In this document: positions 8,986 to 17,886 of the stretch, in pieces
How positions within the stretch are numbered: the stretch's first letter is position 1
Layout of the letters: each line of letters begins with the position of its first letter
From: Streptomyces sp. f51
GTDB taxonomy: Bacteria > Actinomycetota > Actinomycetes > Streptomycetales > Streptomycetaceae
Direction: 5' to 3'
Length of the DNA: 64,000 nucleotides
Assembly: GCF_037940415.1 (NCBI RefSeq)
Contig: NZ_CP149798.1
Span: 7,039,001-7,103,000 of the forward strand
Made by a program: the position numbers and the translations under genes
The notes under the pieces: model-generated
What the model was told of the DNA's origin: nothing
Databases searched by the model: none
Seen by the model: the letters and a program-made list of their open reading frames with translations, nothing else

Positions 8986-10149
8986 GTGCTGATAGCGGGG
9001 CGGTATCGGCTCCAGACCACTCTCGGGCGGGGCGCGATGGGGGAGGTGTGGCGGGCCCACGACGAGATGATCGGCCGGTCCGTGGCCGTCAAACTGCTTC
9101 TCTCCCAGGACGCCGACCCGACGGCCGCGGCCCGCTTCCGTCTGGAGGCCCAGACCGCGGGTCTGCTCAACCACCGCCACGTGGTGGGTGTTCTGGACTT
9201 CGGGGCCTACGACAACCGGCTCTTCCTCGTGATGGAACTCGTCGAGGGCGACAGCCTCGCCGGGGTCCTCACCAGCGCCGGGACGCTCCCCGCCGACCGG
9301 GTCGCGCGGATCGCGGCCGAGGCGGCCGCGGGGCTGGCGGCCGCGCATCAGCAGGGCATCGTGCACCGGGACATCAAGCCGGGCAATCTGCTCCTGGACG
9401 CCGAGGGCAGTGTCAAGATCGGCGACTTCGGGATCGCCCGCTTCATGGACGATCCGGCGGGCGGCCTGACCGCGACCGGGCAGATCGTCGGCACCAGCCT
9501 GTACCTCGCCCCCGAGCGGGCCCTCGGCAAGACCGCCGGTCCGCCGTCCGACATGTACTCCCTTGGCTGCGTCCTGTACCAACTCCTCACCGGGCGCCCG
9601 CCGTTCCAGGCGAGCAGCCCCGTCGCCGTCCTGCACCAGCACCTCGACTCGACCCCCACCCCGCCGCGGGAACTCGGCGTCGATCTGCCGCCCGCCTTCG
9701 AGAACTACCTGCTCGGCCTGCTCGCGAAGCAGCCCGAGGACCGGCCCACCGCGCTCCAGGCGGCCGCCTGGTACGGCTCGGGTGCCTGGCAGGGACGCCC
9801 TGAGCCGCTCCCGGCCGCGATGCCGGAGCCGGGACGTCACCGCCAGGGTCTCGGGGCCGTGGGCCCGGCGACCACGTACGCCCTGCCGTCGGTGGTACGG
9901 GACATCCAGGGCGGTGGCCACCGGTCGCGCCGGCGCCAGCGTTCGGGTGCCGCCGAACTCCTCGCCGAACGGCGAAGACTCGTGCAGGCCGCCGCCGGAG
10001 CCGTGGTCTTCCTGCTGGCCGTCCTCGTGGGCGTGGCGGTGTTCTCGCCCGACAGCAGCTCCGCCGAGACCCCCTCGCCCGGCACCACCACCGGGGTGAG
10101 CACCTCGCCCGCGGGCACGGAGCCGGCAGGTCCTCCCGCCGGCTCGTGA
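8986..10149 (+). CDS. Ser/Thr protein kinase (Hanks type), one-pass membrane
   Basis: A 387-residue Hanks-type kinase. The GTG start at 8986 has GAGG upstream. The glycine loop GRGAMGEVW (14-22), catalytic Lys36 (AVKLL), HRDIKPGN with Asp129, and DFG Asp147 are all present, so it should be active. The catalytic domain ends near 275. A linker follows, then one transmembrane helix at about 334-354 and a short Thr/Ser/Pro-rich external tail. It has no PASTA or other recognisable sensor domain, unlike PknB. It probably phosphorylates cytoplasmic targets in response to an unknown signal. It stands alone, facing the same way as the protease gene but separated by 206 bases with an imperfect hairpin. 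Confidence 0.93.
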   Translation: MLIAGRYRLQTTLGRGAMGEVWRAHDEMIGRSVAVKLLLSQDADPTAAARFRLEAQTAGLLNHRHVVGVLDFGAYDNRLFLVMELVEGDSLAGVLTSAGTLPADRVARIAAEAAAGLAAAHQQGIVHRDIKPGNLLLDAEGSVKIGDFGIARFMDDPAGGLTATGQIVGTSLYLAPERALGKTAGPPSDMYSLGCVLYQLLTGRPPFQASSPVAVLHQHLDSTPTPPRELGVDLPPAFENYLLGLLAKQPEDRPTALQAAAWYGSGAWQGRPEPLPAAMPEPGRHRQGLGAVGPATTYALPSVVRDIQGGGHRSRRRQRSGAAELLAERRRLVQAAAGAVVFLLAVLVGVAVFSPDSSSAETPSPGTTTGVSTSPAGTEPAGPPAGS

Positions 10150-10242
10150 CCCGGCGGGGGACCGGGGCCGGGTGCGACGGGGCCGCCCCCGGCCGGCGCG
10201 GCGGCGGTCGCGGACAAGGTCTCCGCAGGTACCGAATGACAT

Positions 10243-10267
10243 AACTCCCCTGTATTTGTGGGGGGTT
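10243..10267 (+). terminator. Imperfect hairpin between kinase and protease genes
   Basis: AACTCCCC (10243-10250) faces GGGGGGTT (10260-10267) with one mismatch across a 9-base AT-rich loop. It could end the kinase transcript or be a regulatory element of the protease promoter. Confidence 0.35.
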
Positions 10268-10355
10268 CGTCCAACTGGCACATGTGAGACGTGGCGCTTT
10301 CGTGCCATCGGGCGGCTGTTCCCCGTGCCGGTCCGGGGCCGGTAGAAAGCGCTGC

Positions 10356-13300
10356 ATGATCTCCCGCATACCTCTCCGCCGAAGCAGCCGTAGGCCGCTC
10401 GCGGCCGCGGTCGGCACCCTCGCGGTCCTGACGTCCCTGGCTGCGCCGCCCGGCACCGCCGCGGCCGCCACGCCCCCCACTCCCTCGGACGCGAGCCCCG
10501 TCGCGACCACCGCGACCGGGCAGCACACCGTCACCCTGCTCACCGGTGACGTCGTACGTGTCGACGGCCTCGCCGGAGGCCGCCAGACCGCCGATGTGAC
10601 CCGCCCCGCCGGCGCCCTCGGAGGCGTGCGCACCGAGACCGTGGGGGGCGACCTCTACGTCTACCCGGACGAAGTGCTGCCCTACCTGGCCGCGAACCGG
10701 CTTGACCGGCGCCTCTTCGACGTCACCGCCCTGATCGAGCAGGGGTACGACGACGCCCACAGCGACGGCATCCCGCTGATCCTGGGCTACGGCTCCGGGA
10801 CGGCGCCCTCCGCGCGGGCCACACCCGGCGGTGCCACCCGGGTGCGCGACCTGCCCGCCATCCACGCCACCTCCGTGCGCGCCGCCAAGAAGCAGGCCCG
10901 GAAGGTGTGGCGATCCGTCGCGCCCGCGACCGTCGCCACCGGAGCCTCCGCGCGGGCCCTGAAGGAGGGTTCGGCGTCCACCGCGCCCCGGCTCGGCGCG
11001 GGCCTGTCCAAGATCTGGCTGGACGGCCGGGTCAAGGCGACCCTGAAGGACAGCACCGCGCAGATCGGCGCGCCCGACGCCTGGGGCAAGGGCCTCGACG
11101 GCAAGGGCGTCAAGGTCGCCGTGCTCGACACCGGCGCCGACGCGCACCACCCGGACCTGGCCGACCGGATCAGCGCGTCGCAGAGCTTCGTCCCCGGCGA
11201 GACCACCGACGACGGCCACGGCCACGGCACCCACACCGCCTCCACCGTGGGCGGCAGCGGGGCCGCCTCCGACGGCGCCGAGAAGGGCGTGGCCCCCGGC
11301 GCCGACCTGATGATCGGCAAAGTGCTCTCCAACAGCGGCTACGGCCAGGACTCCTGGATCATCGCCGGCATGGAGTGGGCCGCCGAGCACGGCGCCAAGG
11401 TCGTCAGCATGAGCCTGGGCTCCTCGGACCCGTCCGACGGCACCGACCCGATGAGTCAGGCGGTCAACCGTCTCACCGACGAGACCGGGGCGCTCTTCGT
11501 CATCGCGGCCGGCAACTCCGGCGGCGAGGCGTCGATGGGCAGCCCCGGCGTCGCGGACGAGGCGCTGACGGTCGCCGCCGTGGACGCCAACGACAAGCGC
11601 GCGTCCTTCTCCTCCCAGGGCCCGCGGCTGAACGACTACGCCCTCAAGCCCGACATCTCCGCCCCGGGCGTGGCCGTCCTCGCGGCCAAGGCCGGCGGCA
11701 GCGCCGCCACCGGCTGGTACCAGTCGATGAGCGGAACCTCCATGGCGACCCCGCATGTCGCGGGCGCCGCGGCGATCCTCGCCCAGGAGCACCCGGACTG
11801 GAAGGCGCGGCAGCTCAAGGACGCGCTGATGAGCACGTCCAAGGAGCTGCCCAACTACACGACGTACCAAGTGGGTTCGGGTCGCGTCGACCTCTCCGCC
11901 GCCACCGCCGCCGCGGTCACCGCGACCGGCTCGGCGTACTTCGGCATCGACTCCTGGCCGCACAGCGACAGCACGCCGGTCGACCGCACGGTGACCTACA
12001 CCAACACCGGCGACACCGACGCCGTACTGAACCTGGCGCTGAACGCCTCCGTCGCGGGCGGCCCGTACGACACCGACCCGACCGCGGGCAAGGGCACCCC
12101 GGCCCCCGACGGGATGTTCACCCTCTCCGCCGACACCGTGACCGTGCCCGCGCACGGCACCGCCACGGTCACCGCGACCGCCAGGCCGGCCCTGGGCGCC
12201 GACGGCCGCCGCTACCTCGGCCGGATCACCGCCACGGACGGCTCCGGCGCCACGCTCACCCGCACCCAGGTGGGCCTGTACCGGGAGGACACCCGCCACA
12301 CCCTGCACATCACCCTGAAGGACCGCTCCGGCGACCCGGCCGCGGGCTGGGTCGAGATCCAGCGGCTCGGCAGCACCGAGGACCCGTACAGCGTGACCCT
12401 CGACGACAGCGGCAAGCTGGACCTGCGCATGCGCGAGGGCACCTACAGCCTCCTGACCTACCAGGACGTGCCCGGCAGCCACGGCCCCGACTCGCTCGGC
12501 ATGGCGCTGATGGGCGACCCGGAGGTCGTCCTCGACCAGGACCGGAACGTCGACCTCGACGCGAGCCGCACCCGTGAGGTCACCGCGGAGGTCCCGCGCC
12601 GGACCGAGGACCGGGCCCTGTCCATGAACTGGTACCGCGCGGACGGCCAGGCCGCCAACTCCTACGGCGTGGGCGTCGTGGAGGTGCAGTATCTGCTCGC
12701 CTCCACCCACGACAGCATGTTCGTGCTGCCCACCCGCAGGACGACCCAGGGCACCTTCGAGTACGAGACCCGCTGGCGCAAGGCCCTGCCGCTGCTCACC
12801 GTCACCGACGACGGCAGGCCCGTCCAGGTCATCGCCCAGGCGGGCTCCGCGCGCTACGACGGGGACAGGCGTCTGCGAGCGGTGTACGCGGGCACCGGCA
12901 CCGCCGCCGAGTACGCGGGCCTCGACGTCAAGGGCAAGGTCGCGCTGGTGACCCGCGCGGACGCGCTCACCGGCGCGCAGCGTGCACAGGCGGCGGCCGA
13001 CGCCCGGGCCGCGCTGCTGCTCGTCGTCGACGACCGGCCGGGCAAGCTGATCGAGTCCGTCGGCGGCAGCGTGCCCGTGTTCTCCGTGACCGCCCGCAAC
13101 GGCGCCCCGCTGATCGCCGACGCCAGGCGCGGCCGGCTGCGGCTGGACGTCGAGGGCGTGCCCAACTCCCCTTACGTCTACGACCTGTCCGACCCGCACC
13201 CCGGCCAGATCCCGTCCACCGGGCTGGCCTACCGTCCCCGCCCGGCCGAACTGGCCACGGTGGAGATGCGGTTCCACGGCGCCACGCCCACCCAGAGCGG

Positions 13301-14180
13301 CGAGTGGCGGTCCGGCTTCCGTCCGTACCGCAAGTACGGCTCCGGGTACCTGCTGCGCCAGGACATGCCCGCGACCCGTACCGACTACGTCTCGGCGCAG
13401 GAGGGGACGCAGTGGGTGGAGACCTCCGGCACCGGGCCGGGAATACTGCTGTCGAGCCAGAGCACGCGCACCACGTACAAGCCCGGCTCGTTCCAGGTCC
13501 GCGACTGGTTCAAGCCGGTGACGCACCCCGCCAACGGAGGCACCTACTGGTGGTCGCAGCGCCAGAAGACCTCGCTCGCGTTCAACATCCAGCCCTGGTC
13601 CGACAGCGGTGACGGCCACGGCGGCGTCATCCAGCCCAGCGGTCCGGCGACGACCAGCCTGAAGGTCTACCAGGACGGCACCCTGATCAAGAGCGTCAAC
13701 TCGTCGGCCACCACCATCACCCGCCCGCCGGCCACCCCGTCGGTCTACACCCTCGACCTGACCGCCGACCGCGACGCGGACACCTACCGCCTGTCCCCGC
13801 ACACCCACACGGTGTGGCAGGTCGCATCCGCCCCGGTCACCGACCCGACGGTGATCGACCGGGTGCCGGTGCTCCAGATGGACTACGGCGTGGACACGGA
13901 CCTGGCGGGCGACGCCCGTGGCGGCCGCCAGACGCTCCGGCTCACCCCGCACCACCTCGCCGGGGCGGCCGGGGCCGGGACGATCCAGGGCGCGACGCTG
14001 TCGGTCTCCTACGACGACGGCACGACCTGGACCCCGGTGGAGGCCAAGGGCAAGTCCGGTACCTGGACGGCCTGTTACTCGGCGCCGCACCACGGCTATG
14101 TGTCGCTGAGGGCCGAGGGCTGGGACGACGCGGGCAACCGCATCACCCAGGAGGTGATCCGCGCCTACGGTCTGAAGTAG
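10356..14180 (+). CDS. Secreted subtilisin-family serine protease (S8), multidomain
   Basis: A 1,274-residue secreted S8 protease. I choose ATG 10356 because the signal peptide begins there (MISRIPLRRSSRR, then LAAAVGTLAVLTSLAAPPGTAAAA); the upstream in-frame start lacks one. No strong ribosome site is visible. A propeptide of about 200 residues precedes the catalytic domain, with Asp258 (VLDTGAD), His290 (GHGTHTAS), the oxyanion Asn in AAGNSGGE and Ser462 (SGTSMATPHVAG). Beta-sandwich regions follow. A PA-like insertion (about 860-960, KGKVALVTRADALTGAQRA) often gates substrate access in large subtilases. It probably degrades extracellular protein. A long hairpin lies just after the stop. 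Confidence 0.92.
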   Translation: MISRIPLRRSSRRPLAAAVGTLAVLTSLAAPPGTAAAATPPTPSDASPVATTATGQHTVTLLTGDVVRVDGLAGGRQTADVTRPAGALGGVRTETVGGDLYVYPDEVLPYLAANRLDRRLFDVTALIEQGYDDAHSDGIPLILGYGSGTAPSARATPGGATRVRDLPAIHATSVRAAKKQARKVWRSVAPATVATGASARALKEGSASTAPRLGAGLSKIWLDGRVKATLKDSTAQIGAPDAWGKGLDGKGVKVAVLDTGADAHHPDLADRISASQSFVPGETTDDGHGHGTHTASTVGGSGAASDGAEKGVAPGADLMIGKVLSNSGYGQDSWIIAGMEWAAEHGAKVVSMSLGSSDPSDGTDPMSQAVNRLTDETGALFVIAAGNSGGEASMGSPGVADEALTVAAVDANDKRASFSSQGPRLNDYALKPDISAPGVAVLAAKAGGSAATGWYQSMSGTSMATPHVAGAAAILAQEHPDWKARQLKDALMSTSKELPNYTTYQVGSGRVDLSAATAAAVTATGSAYFGIDSWPHSDSTPVDRTVTYTNTGDTDAVLNLALNASVAGGPYDTDPTAGKGTPAPDGMFTLSADTVTVPAHGTATVTATARPALGADGRRYLGRITATDGSGATLTRTQVGLYREDTRHTLHITLKDRSGDPAAGWVEIQRLGSTEDPYSVTLDDSGKLDLRMREGTYSLLTYQDVPGSHGPDSLGMALMGDPEVVLDQDRNVDLDASRTREVTAEVPRRTEDRALSMNWYRADGQAANSYGVGVVEVQYLLASTHDSMFVLPTRRTTQGTFEYETRWRKALPLLTVTDDGRPVQVIAQAGSARYDGDRRLRAVYAGTGTAAEYAGLDVKGKVALVTRADALTGAQRAQAAADARAALLLVVDDRPGKLIESVGGSVPVFSVTARNGAPLIADARRGRLRLDVEGVPNSPYVYDLSDPHPGQIPSTGLAYRPRPAELATVEMRFHGATPTQSGEWRSGFRPYRKYGSGYLLRQDMPATRTDYVSAQEGTQWVETSGTGPGILLSSQSTRTTYKPGSFQVRDWFKPVTHPANGGTYWWSQRQKTSLAFNIQPWSDSGDGHGGVIQPSGPATTSLKVYQDGTLIKSVNSSATTITRPPATPSVYTLDLTADRDADTYRLSPHTHTVWQVASAPVTDPTVIDRVPVLQMDYGVDTDLAGDARGGRQTLRLTPHHLAGAAGAGTIQGATLSVSYDDGTTWTPVEAKGKSGTWTACYSAPHHGYVSLRAEGWDDAGNRITQEVIRAYGLK

Positions 14181-14187
14181 TCCGCGT

Positions 14188-14253
14188 ACGGAGGCCGCCG
14201 CCCCGAGCCGTCGCATCGCCGCCCGCGTGCGACGACGGGGCGACGGCCTCCGT
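14188..14253 (+). terminator. Long hairpin terminator after the protease
   Basis: An 18-base arm at 14188-14205 pairs with 14236-14253 with a single mismatch. An inner GTCGCA/TGCGAC stem extends it. It begins seven bases after the protease stop. Confidence 0.75.
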
Positions 14254-14396
14254 CGCCGTGAACTCCCCGGCCGGCGCCCCGCCTTCGACGGCGCCGACCC
14301 CGGCATCCGGTTGGGCGCACCGCGTTCGCGCCGGCCGGGCAACCAATACGGACGTTCGGCCGTCCTTTGGACAAGGATCCCGGACGGGAGGCGCCG

Positions 14397-16151
14397 ATGG
14401 GCCTGGTGCGTGCACTGCTGCCGCTGTCGCGAGCGGCGGCCCGGCTCGGCCCCGGACCGGGGCGACGGCTGTACGGCGCGGCGCTGTTGCGCTGCGTGGC
14501 CCCCCAGTGGGTGCTGCTGCGGCCGCCCCCGCCGTGGCGCCGGCTGGCCTGGGCCGAGGAGGCGACGGCCGTGTACCGGGCGTTGGCCGGGACGCCGGGC
14601 GCCCGGCCCGGGGACCGGGACCTGCTGGCCCGCAGTCTGGTCCTGCACGCCCACACGCTGGTGCTCATGAATCGCTGCGAACAGGCCTGCGCGGCGTTGG
14701 ACGCGGCCTCGGCCGTACCGGGCGCGCGGTGGCCGCCGGCGCAGCGGGCCCTCGGGCTGCATCTCCAGGCGCAGGCACGGTTCGGCCTGGCACGGCTGGA
14801 CGACGCGCTGGGCTCGGCGGGGGAGTGCGTGGCCGCCTACCGCCTTCTCGTCCCCACCCGGCGGGACCGGACCCTGGGCGGTCTGCCGGGCGCGCTGCGC
14901 ACCTACGCGCTGGTGCTGGCCGCCCTGCACCGCACGGAGGAGTCGGTGACCGCGTACGAGGAGTGCGTCGCCCTGCTGCGGGACATGTCCGTACGGGAGT
15001 TGAGCCACACGGTTCTGGTACGCGTCCGCGCCCTGTGCGAACTCACCGCGGGGCTCGAGGCGTTGGGCCGTTACGAAGAGGCGCTGTCCGTCGGCCGGGA
15101 GGCCAGGGACGCCGCCGACCCGATCATGGTGCGGGTCGCGCCCGAGATCGTACGGCCGTTGCGGGTGCGGCTCTTCGCGAACCTGGCCCGCTGTCTGCAC
15201 GTGACCGGAGACCTGCCGGCGGCACGGACCACCGCCGCGGAGGCCGTGGCCGAGGCCCGGACCCTGGCGGCCCGGGACAGGGAGACGGGTGAGCCACTGC
15301 TCGTCATGGCGCTCGATCGCCTGGGTGATCAGCTGGGCGAACTGGCGGATCACACTGCGGAGTTGACCGCCCGGCGGGAGGCGGCCGACCTCTCCGCCGC
15401 CCTCGCCGCGGAGCGCCCCGACGTCTACGACCCTCTCCTCGCCGTCTGCCTCGACCGGCTCGTCGACTGCCACACGGCGGCGGGCGACCGGCACGGCGCG
15501 GTCCTGGCGGGTGAGCGCGCCGTGGCCGTGTACCGGCGTACGGCGGACCGTGAACCCGCGGCCCACGAGCCGCGACTCGCCCGCGTACTGGCGGACTTGA
15601 GTCAGTCGCGGCTGGAGGACGAAGACCCCGAGGGCGCGGTCGGGGCCGCGCGCGAGGCGGTCGCCCTCACCCGCCGTCTGGCCGAGTCCGACTGGTCGGC
15701 CCACCACGCCCTGACGGCACGCCGCCTGCGGACGCTCGGCCGCGCCCTGCGCGGCGCGGGCGATCACGGGGCGGCCGTCGCCTGCTACACGGAGTCGGAG
15801 TCCATCCTCCTCGACGAGTCGTCGGGCCCCGAGGCCAGCCGCTACGCGGCCTCCCTGGCCGCCGCGCGTCTCGGTCTCGCCATCACGCTCGACGCGGAGG
15901 CCCAGGTCCGGCTGGCCGACGGCCGGGCCGACGACGCCGTCGCCGCGTTGCGCTCGCTGCTCGCGCTCACCCGCCGCACCGACCAGGCGGACGTCCACGC
16001 GCGCTGTGTCTCCTCGTTCGCGGACGCCCGCGCGGAACACCCGGAGACGGTCCTGCCGGCCTGGACCCGGGCGACCGGGCAGGGTTTCCCGACCTTCGTC
16101 TACCGATGGTCCGCGGCCGTGAGCGGGGAGCGACGACCGGGCGCGAACTGA
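14397..16151 (+). CDS. Tetratricopeptide-repeat protein
   Basis: A 584-residue Ala/Arg/Leu-rich helical protein without a signal peptide. ATG 14397 is chosen over the upstream TTG because GGGAGG sits seven bases before it. TPR-like helical pairs recur through the protein: LVLHAHTLVLMNRCEQACAAL, YEEALSVGREARDAA, HGAVLAGERAVAVYRRTAD and PEGAVGAAREAVALTRRLA. No HTH, ATPase or catalytic domain is visible. Related Streptomyces TPR proteins act as scaffolds or regulators, but nothing here points to a partner. It lies between two strong secreted-enzyme genes and appears monocistronic. Confidence 0.8.
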   Translation: MGLVRALLPLSRAAARLGPGPGRRLYGAALLRCVAPQWVLLRPPPPWRRLAWAEEATAVYRALAGTPGARPGDRDLLARSLVLHAHTLVLMNRCEQACAALDAASAVPGARWPPAQRALGLHLQAQARFGLARLDDALGSAGECVAAYRLLVPTRRDRTLGGLPGALRTYALVLAALHRTEESVTAYEECVALLRDMSVRELSHTVLVRVRALCELTAGLEALGRYEEALSVGREARDAADPIMVRVAPEIVRPLRVRLFANLARCLHVTGDLPAARTTAAEAVAEARTLAARDRETGEPLLVMALDRLGDQLGELADHTAELTARREAADLSAALAAERPDVYDPLLAVCLDRLVDCHTAAGDRHGAVLAGERAVAVYRRTADREPAAHEPRLARVLADLSQSRLEDEDPEGAVGAAREAVALTRRLAESDWSAHHALTARRLRTLGRALRGAGDHGAAVACYTESESILLDESSGPEASRYAASLAAARLGLAITLDAEAQVRLADGRADDAVAALRSLLALTRRTDQADVHARCVSSFADARAEHPETVLPAWTRATGQGFPTFVYRWSAAVSGERRPGAN

Positions 16152-16220
16152 GCATCGGCGGCCGATCGGGCCGATCCGCGACATCCCGGGCGCATCGAGG
16201 CGCGGAAGTGGAACACCCCT

Positions 16221-16249
16221 TCTTAAGTGCGGGTTAAACGCGTCTTAAG
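16221..16249. repeat. Paired TCTTAAG direct repeat
   Basis: TCTTAAG occurs at 16221-16227 and 16243-16249, exactly 22 bp apart, around a GGTTAAAC core. The 22-bp phasing puts both copies on the same DNA face. AT-rich words are rare in this genome, so this is a plausible binding site or an element of a promoter. The protein is unknown. Confidence 0.4.
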
Positions 16250-16377
16250 CAATCACGGGTGCGCCGGGCTTCGCCAAGTAACCCCAGGTCAGAGCGATGT
16301 GAGGTTGCCGACGGCGGTTGGCCACTCAACAACTCGTGCGTAGCATCGGGGCCCACCGGTGTCGCCCACCACTCGCG

Positions 16378-16389
16378 GAGAGCGCTCTC
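16378..16389. promoter_or_regulatory. Palindromic operator, LacI-family-like
   Basis: GAGAGCGCTCTC is a perfect 12-bp palindrome, 94 bases upstream of the GH16 start. Its centre AGCGCT matches that of CebR-type LacI-family operators (GGGAGCGCTCCC), which control glucan-degradation genes in Streptomyces. Control by a LacI-family sugar repressor is inferred; no such gene is in the window. Confidence 0.55.
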
Positions 16390-16482
16390 AGCGAGGGGAT
16401 CCCCTCACTCGCCAGGACAGCGAACGCGGGCGCCGCACCGGTTCACACTCCCCACAGCCGCACAGACAAGAGGTGTTCAGTC

Positions 16483-17760
16483 ATGGCTGTTCATCGCGCA
16501 CGCCGCTGGTCCCTCGGAGGGCTCGCGCTGCTGCTCGCCACGGGCGTCGCCGGTGGTGTCCTGTTCACCGCCACGGGTCCGGCCGCGAACCGGGCCCACG
16601 CCGCCTCGGCCTCGCAGACCTGGTCCGACGAGTTCGACGGAGCCGCCGGAAGCGCGCCGAACTCCGCCAAGTGGACGCTGGAGACGGGTGGTTCGGGCAA
16701 CGGAAACCACGAGCTCCAGTACTACACGAAGAGCACCGACAACGCCGCCCTCGACGGGAACGGCCACCTGGTCATCACCGCCCGCAAGAACGGCGACGGC
16801 GGCCTCCAGTGCTGGAACGGAACCTGTCAGTACACCTCGGCCCGGCTCAACACCGCACAGGCCTTCACCCAGGCGTACGGCCACTTCGAGGCCCGTATCA
16901 AGGTGCCGCGCGGGCAGGGTGTCTGGCCGGCCTTCTGGATGCTGGGCGACAACCTGGGCAGCGTGGGCTGGCCGAACAGCGGCGAGATCGACGTCATGGA
17001 GAACGTCGGCAAGGAACCCGGCACGGTGCACGGGACCATCCACGGTCCGGGGTACTCCGGCGCCGGTGGCATCGGCGCCGCGTACACGCTGCCGAACGGC
17101 AGGGCCTTCGCGGACGACTTCCACGTCTTCGCGGTCGACTGGAGCCCCACCGCCATCACCTGGTCCGTGGACGGGCAGGCGTACGAGACCCGCACGCCCG
17201 CCGACGTGAACGGCAACAAGTGGGTCTACGACCACCCCTTCTTCGTCATCCTGAACCTCGCCGTCGGCGGTGACTGGCCCGGCAGCCCGGACTCCTCGAC
17301 CTCGCTGCCGCAGACCATGACCGTCGACTACGTGCGGGTCACCGCCGCGGACGGCGGCAAGCCCGCCACCGGAACAGGCACCACCGGCGCCATCAAGGGC
17401 ATCGGCGGCATGTGTGTCGACGTGGCCGGTGCCTCCAGCGCCGACGAGACGCCGATCCAGCTCCACACCTGCAACGGCGCCGACGCCCAGAAGTGGACCG
17501 TCGGCGCGGACGGCACCGTACGGGCCCTGGGCAAGTGCCTCGACGTACGGGCCGCGTCGAGCGAGAACGGAACCCCGGTCCAGCTCTACGGCTGCAACGG
17601 CACACCGGCGCAGCAGTGGAACCTCGACTCCGCGGGCGCCCTGACGAACACCGGCTCGGGCAAGTGCCTGGACGCCAAGGACAACTCCTCGGCGGACGGC
17701 ACCCGGCTCCAGATCTGGACCTGCGCCGCGTCGGCCAACCAGAAATGGGCCATCGGCTGA
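16483..17760 (+). CDS. Secreted GH16 endo-beta-1,3-glucanase with CBM13
   Basis: A 425-residue secreted glucanase. Translation from ATG 16483 gives a standard signal peptide (MAVHRARRWS, hydrophobic core, cleavage near AHA-ASAS). The GH16 domain (about 45-285) holds the signature GEIDVMENVG, with Glu168 as nucleophile, Asp170 and acid/base Glu173, of the laminarinase type. Residues about 300-425 form a ricin-B-type trefoil (CBM13): three repeats with CLDV/CLDA and QxW motifs (AQKWTVG, AQQWNLD, NQKWAIG). It should cut beta-1,3-glucans such as laminarin or fungal wall glucan. The GH64 gene follows 126 bp downstream in the same direction, so the pair is probably co-expressed. Confidence 0.94.
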   Translation: MAVHRARRWSLGGLALLLATGVAGGVLFTATGPAANRAHAASASQTWSDEFDGAAGSAPNSAKWTLETGGSGNGNHELQYYTKSTDNAALDGNGHLVITARKNGDGGLQCWNGTCQYTSARLNTAQAFTQAYGHFEARIKVPRGQGVWPAFWMLGDNLGSVGWPNSGEIDVMENVGKEPGTVHGTIHGPGYSGAGGIGAAYTLPNGRAFADDFHVFAVDWSPTAITWSVDGQAYETRTPADVNGNKWVYDHPFFVILNLAVGGDWPGSPDSSTSLPQTMTVDYVRVTAADGGKPATGTGTTGAIKGIGGMCVDVAGASSADETPIQLHTCNGADAQKWTVGADGTVRALGKCLDVRAASSENGTPVQLYGCNGTPAQQWNLDSAGALTNTGSGKCLDAKDNSSADGTRLQIWTCAASANQKWAIG

Positions 17761-17886
17761 CCGAGCTCACCTCGCCCGCGTCGGAAGGCCTCCGACTCCA
17801 CCCCGACCCTGGCTGATCCCACCCTCGGCCCTCCTGACATCCCCCACCGCCTCTCCGAGGCACAAGCACCAAGGAGCACGCACCTC

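Larger units (their letters stand above)
16152..16482. other. Promoter region of the GH16-GH64 unit
   Basis: 331 bp without a gene. It contains an AT-rich block with two TCTTAAG words 22 bp apart (16221-16249) and a perfect 12-bp palindrome (16378-16389). Both lie upstream of the glucanase start. Confidence 0.6.

Noticed and set aside
9837..16184. A very long open frame of about 2,115 codons on the minus strand
   Set aside because: Its product is Gly/Arg/Ala-rich with no domains and runs antisense across the well-supported kinase C-terminus, protease and TPR genes; a high-GC shadow frame.
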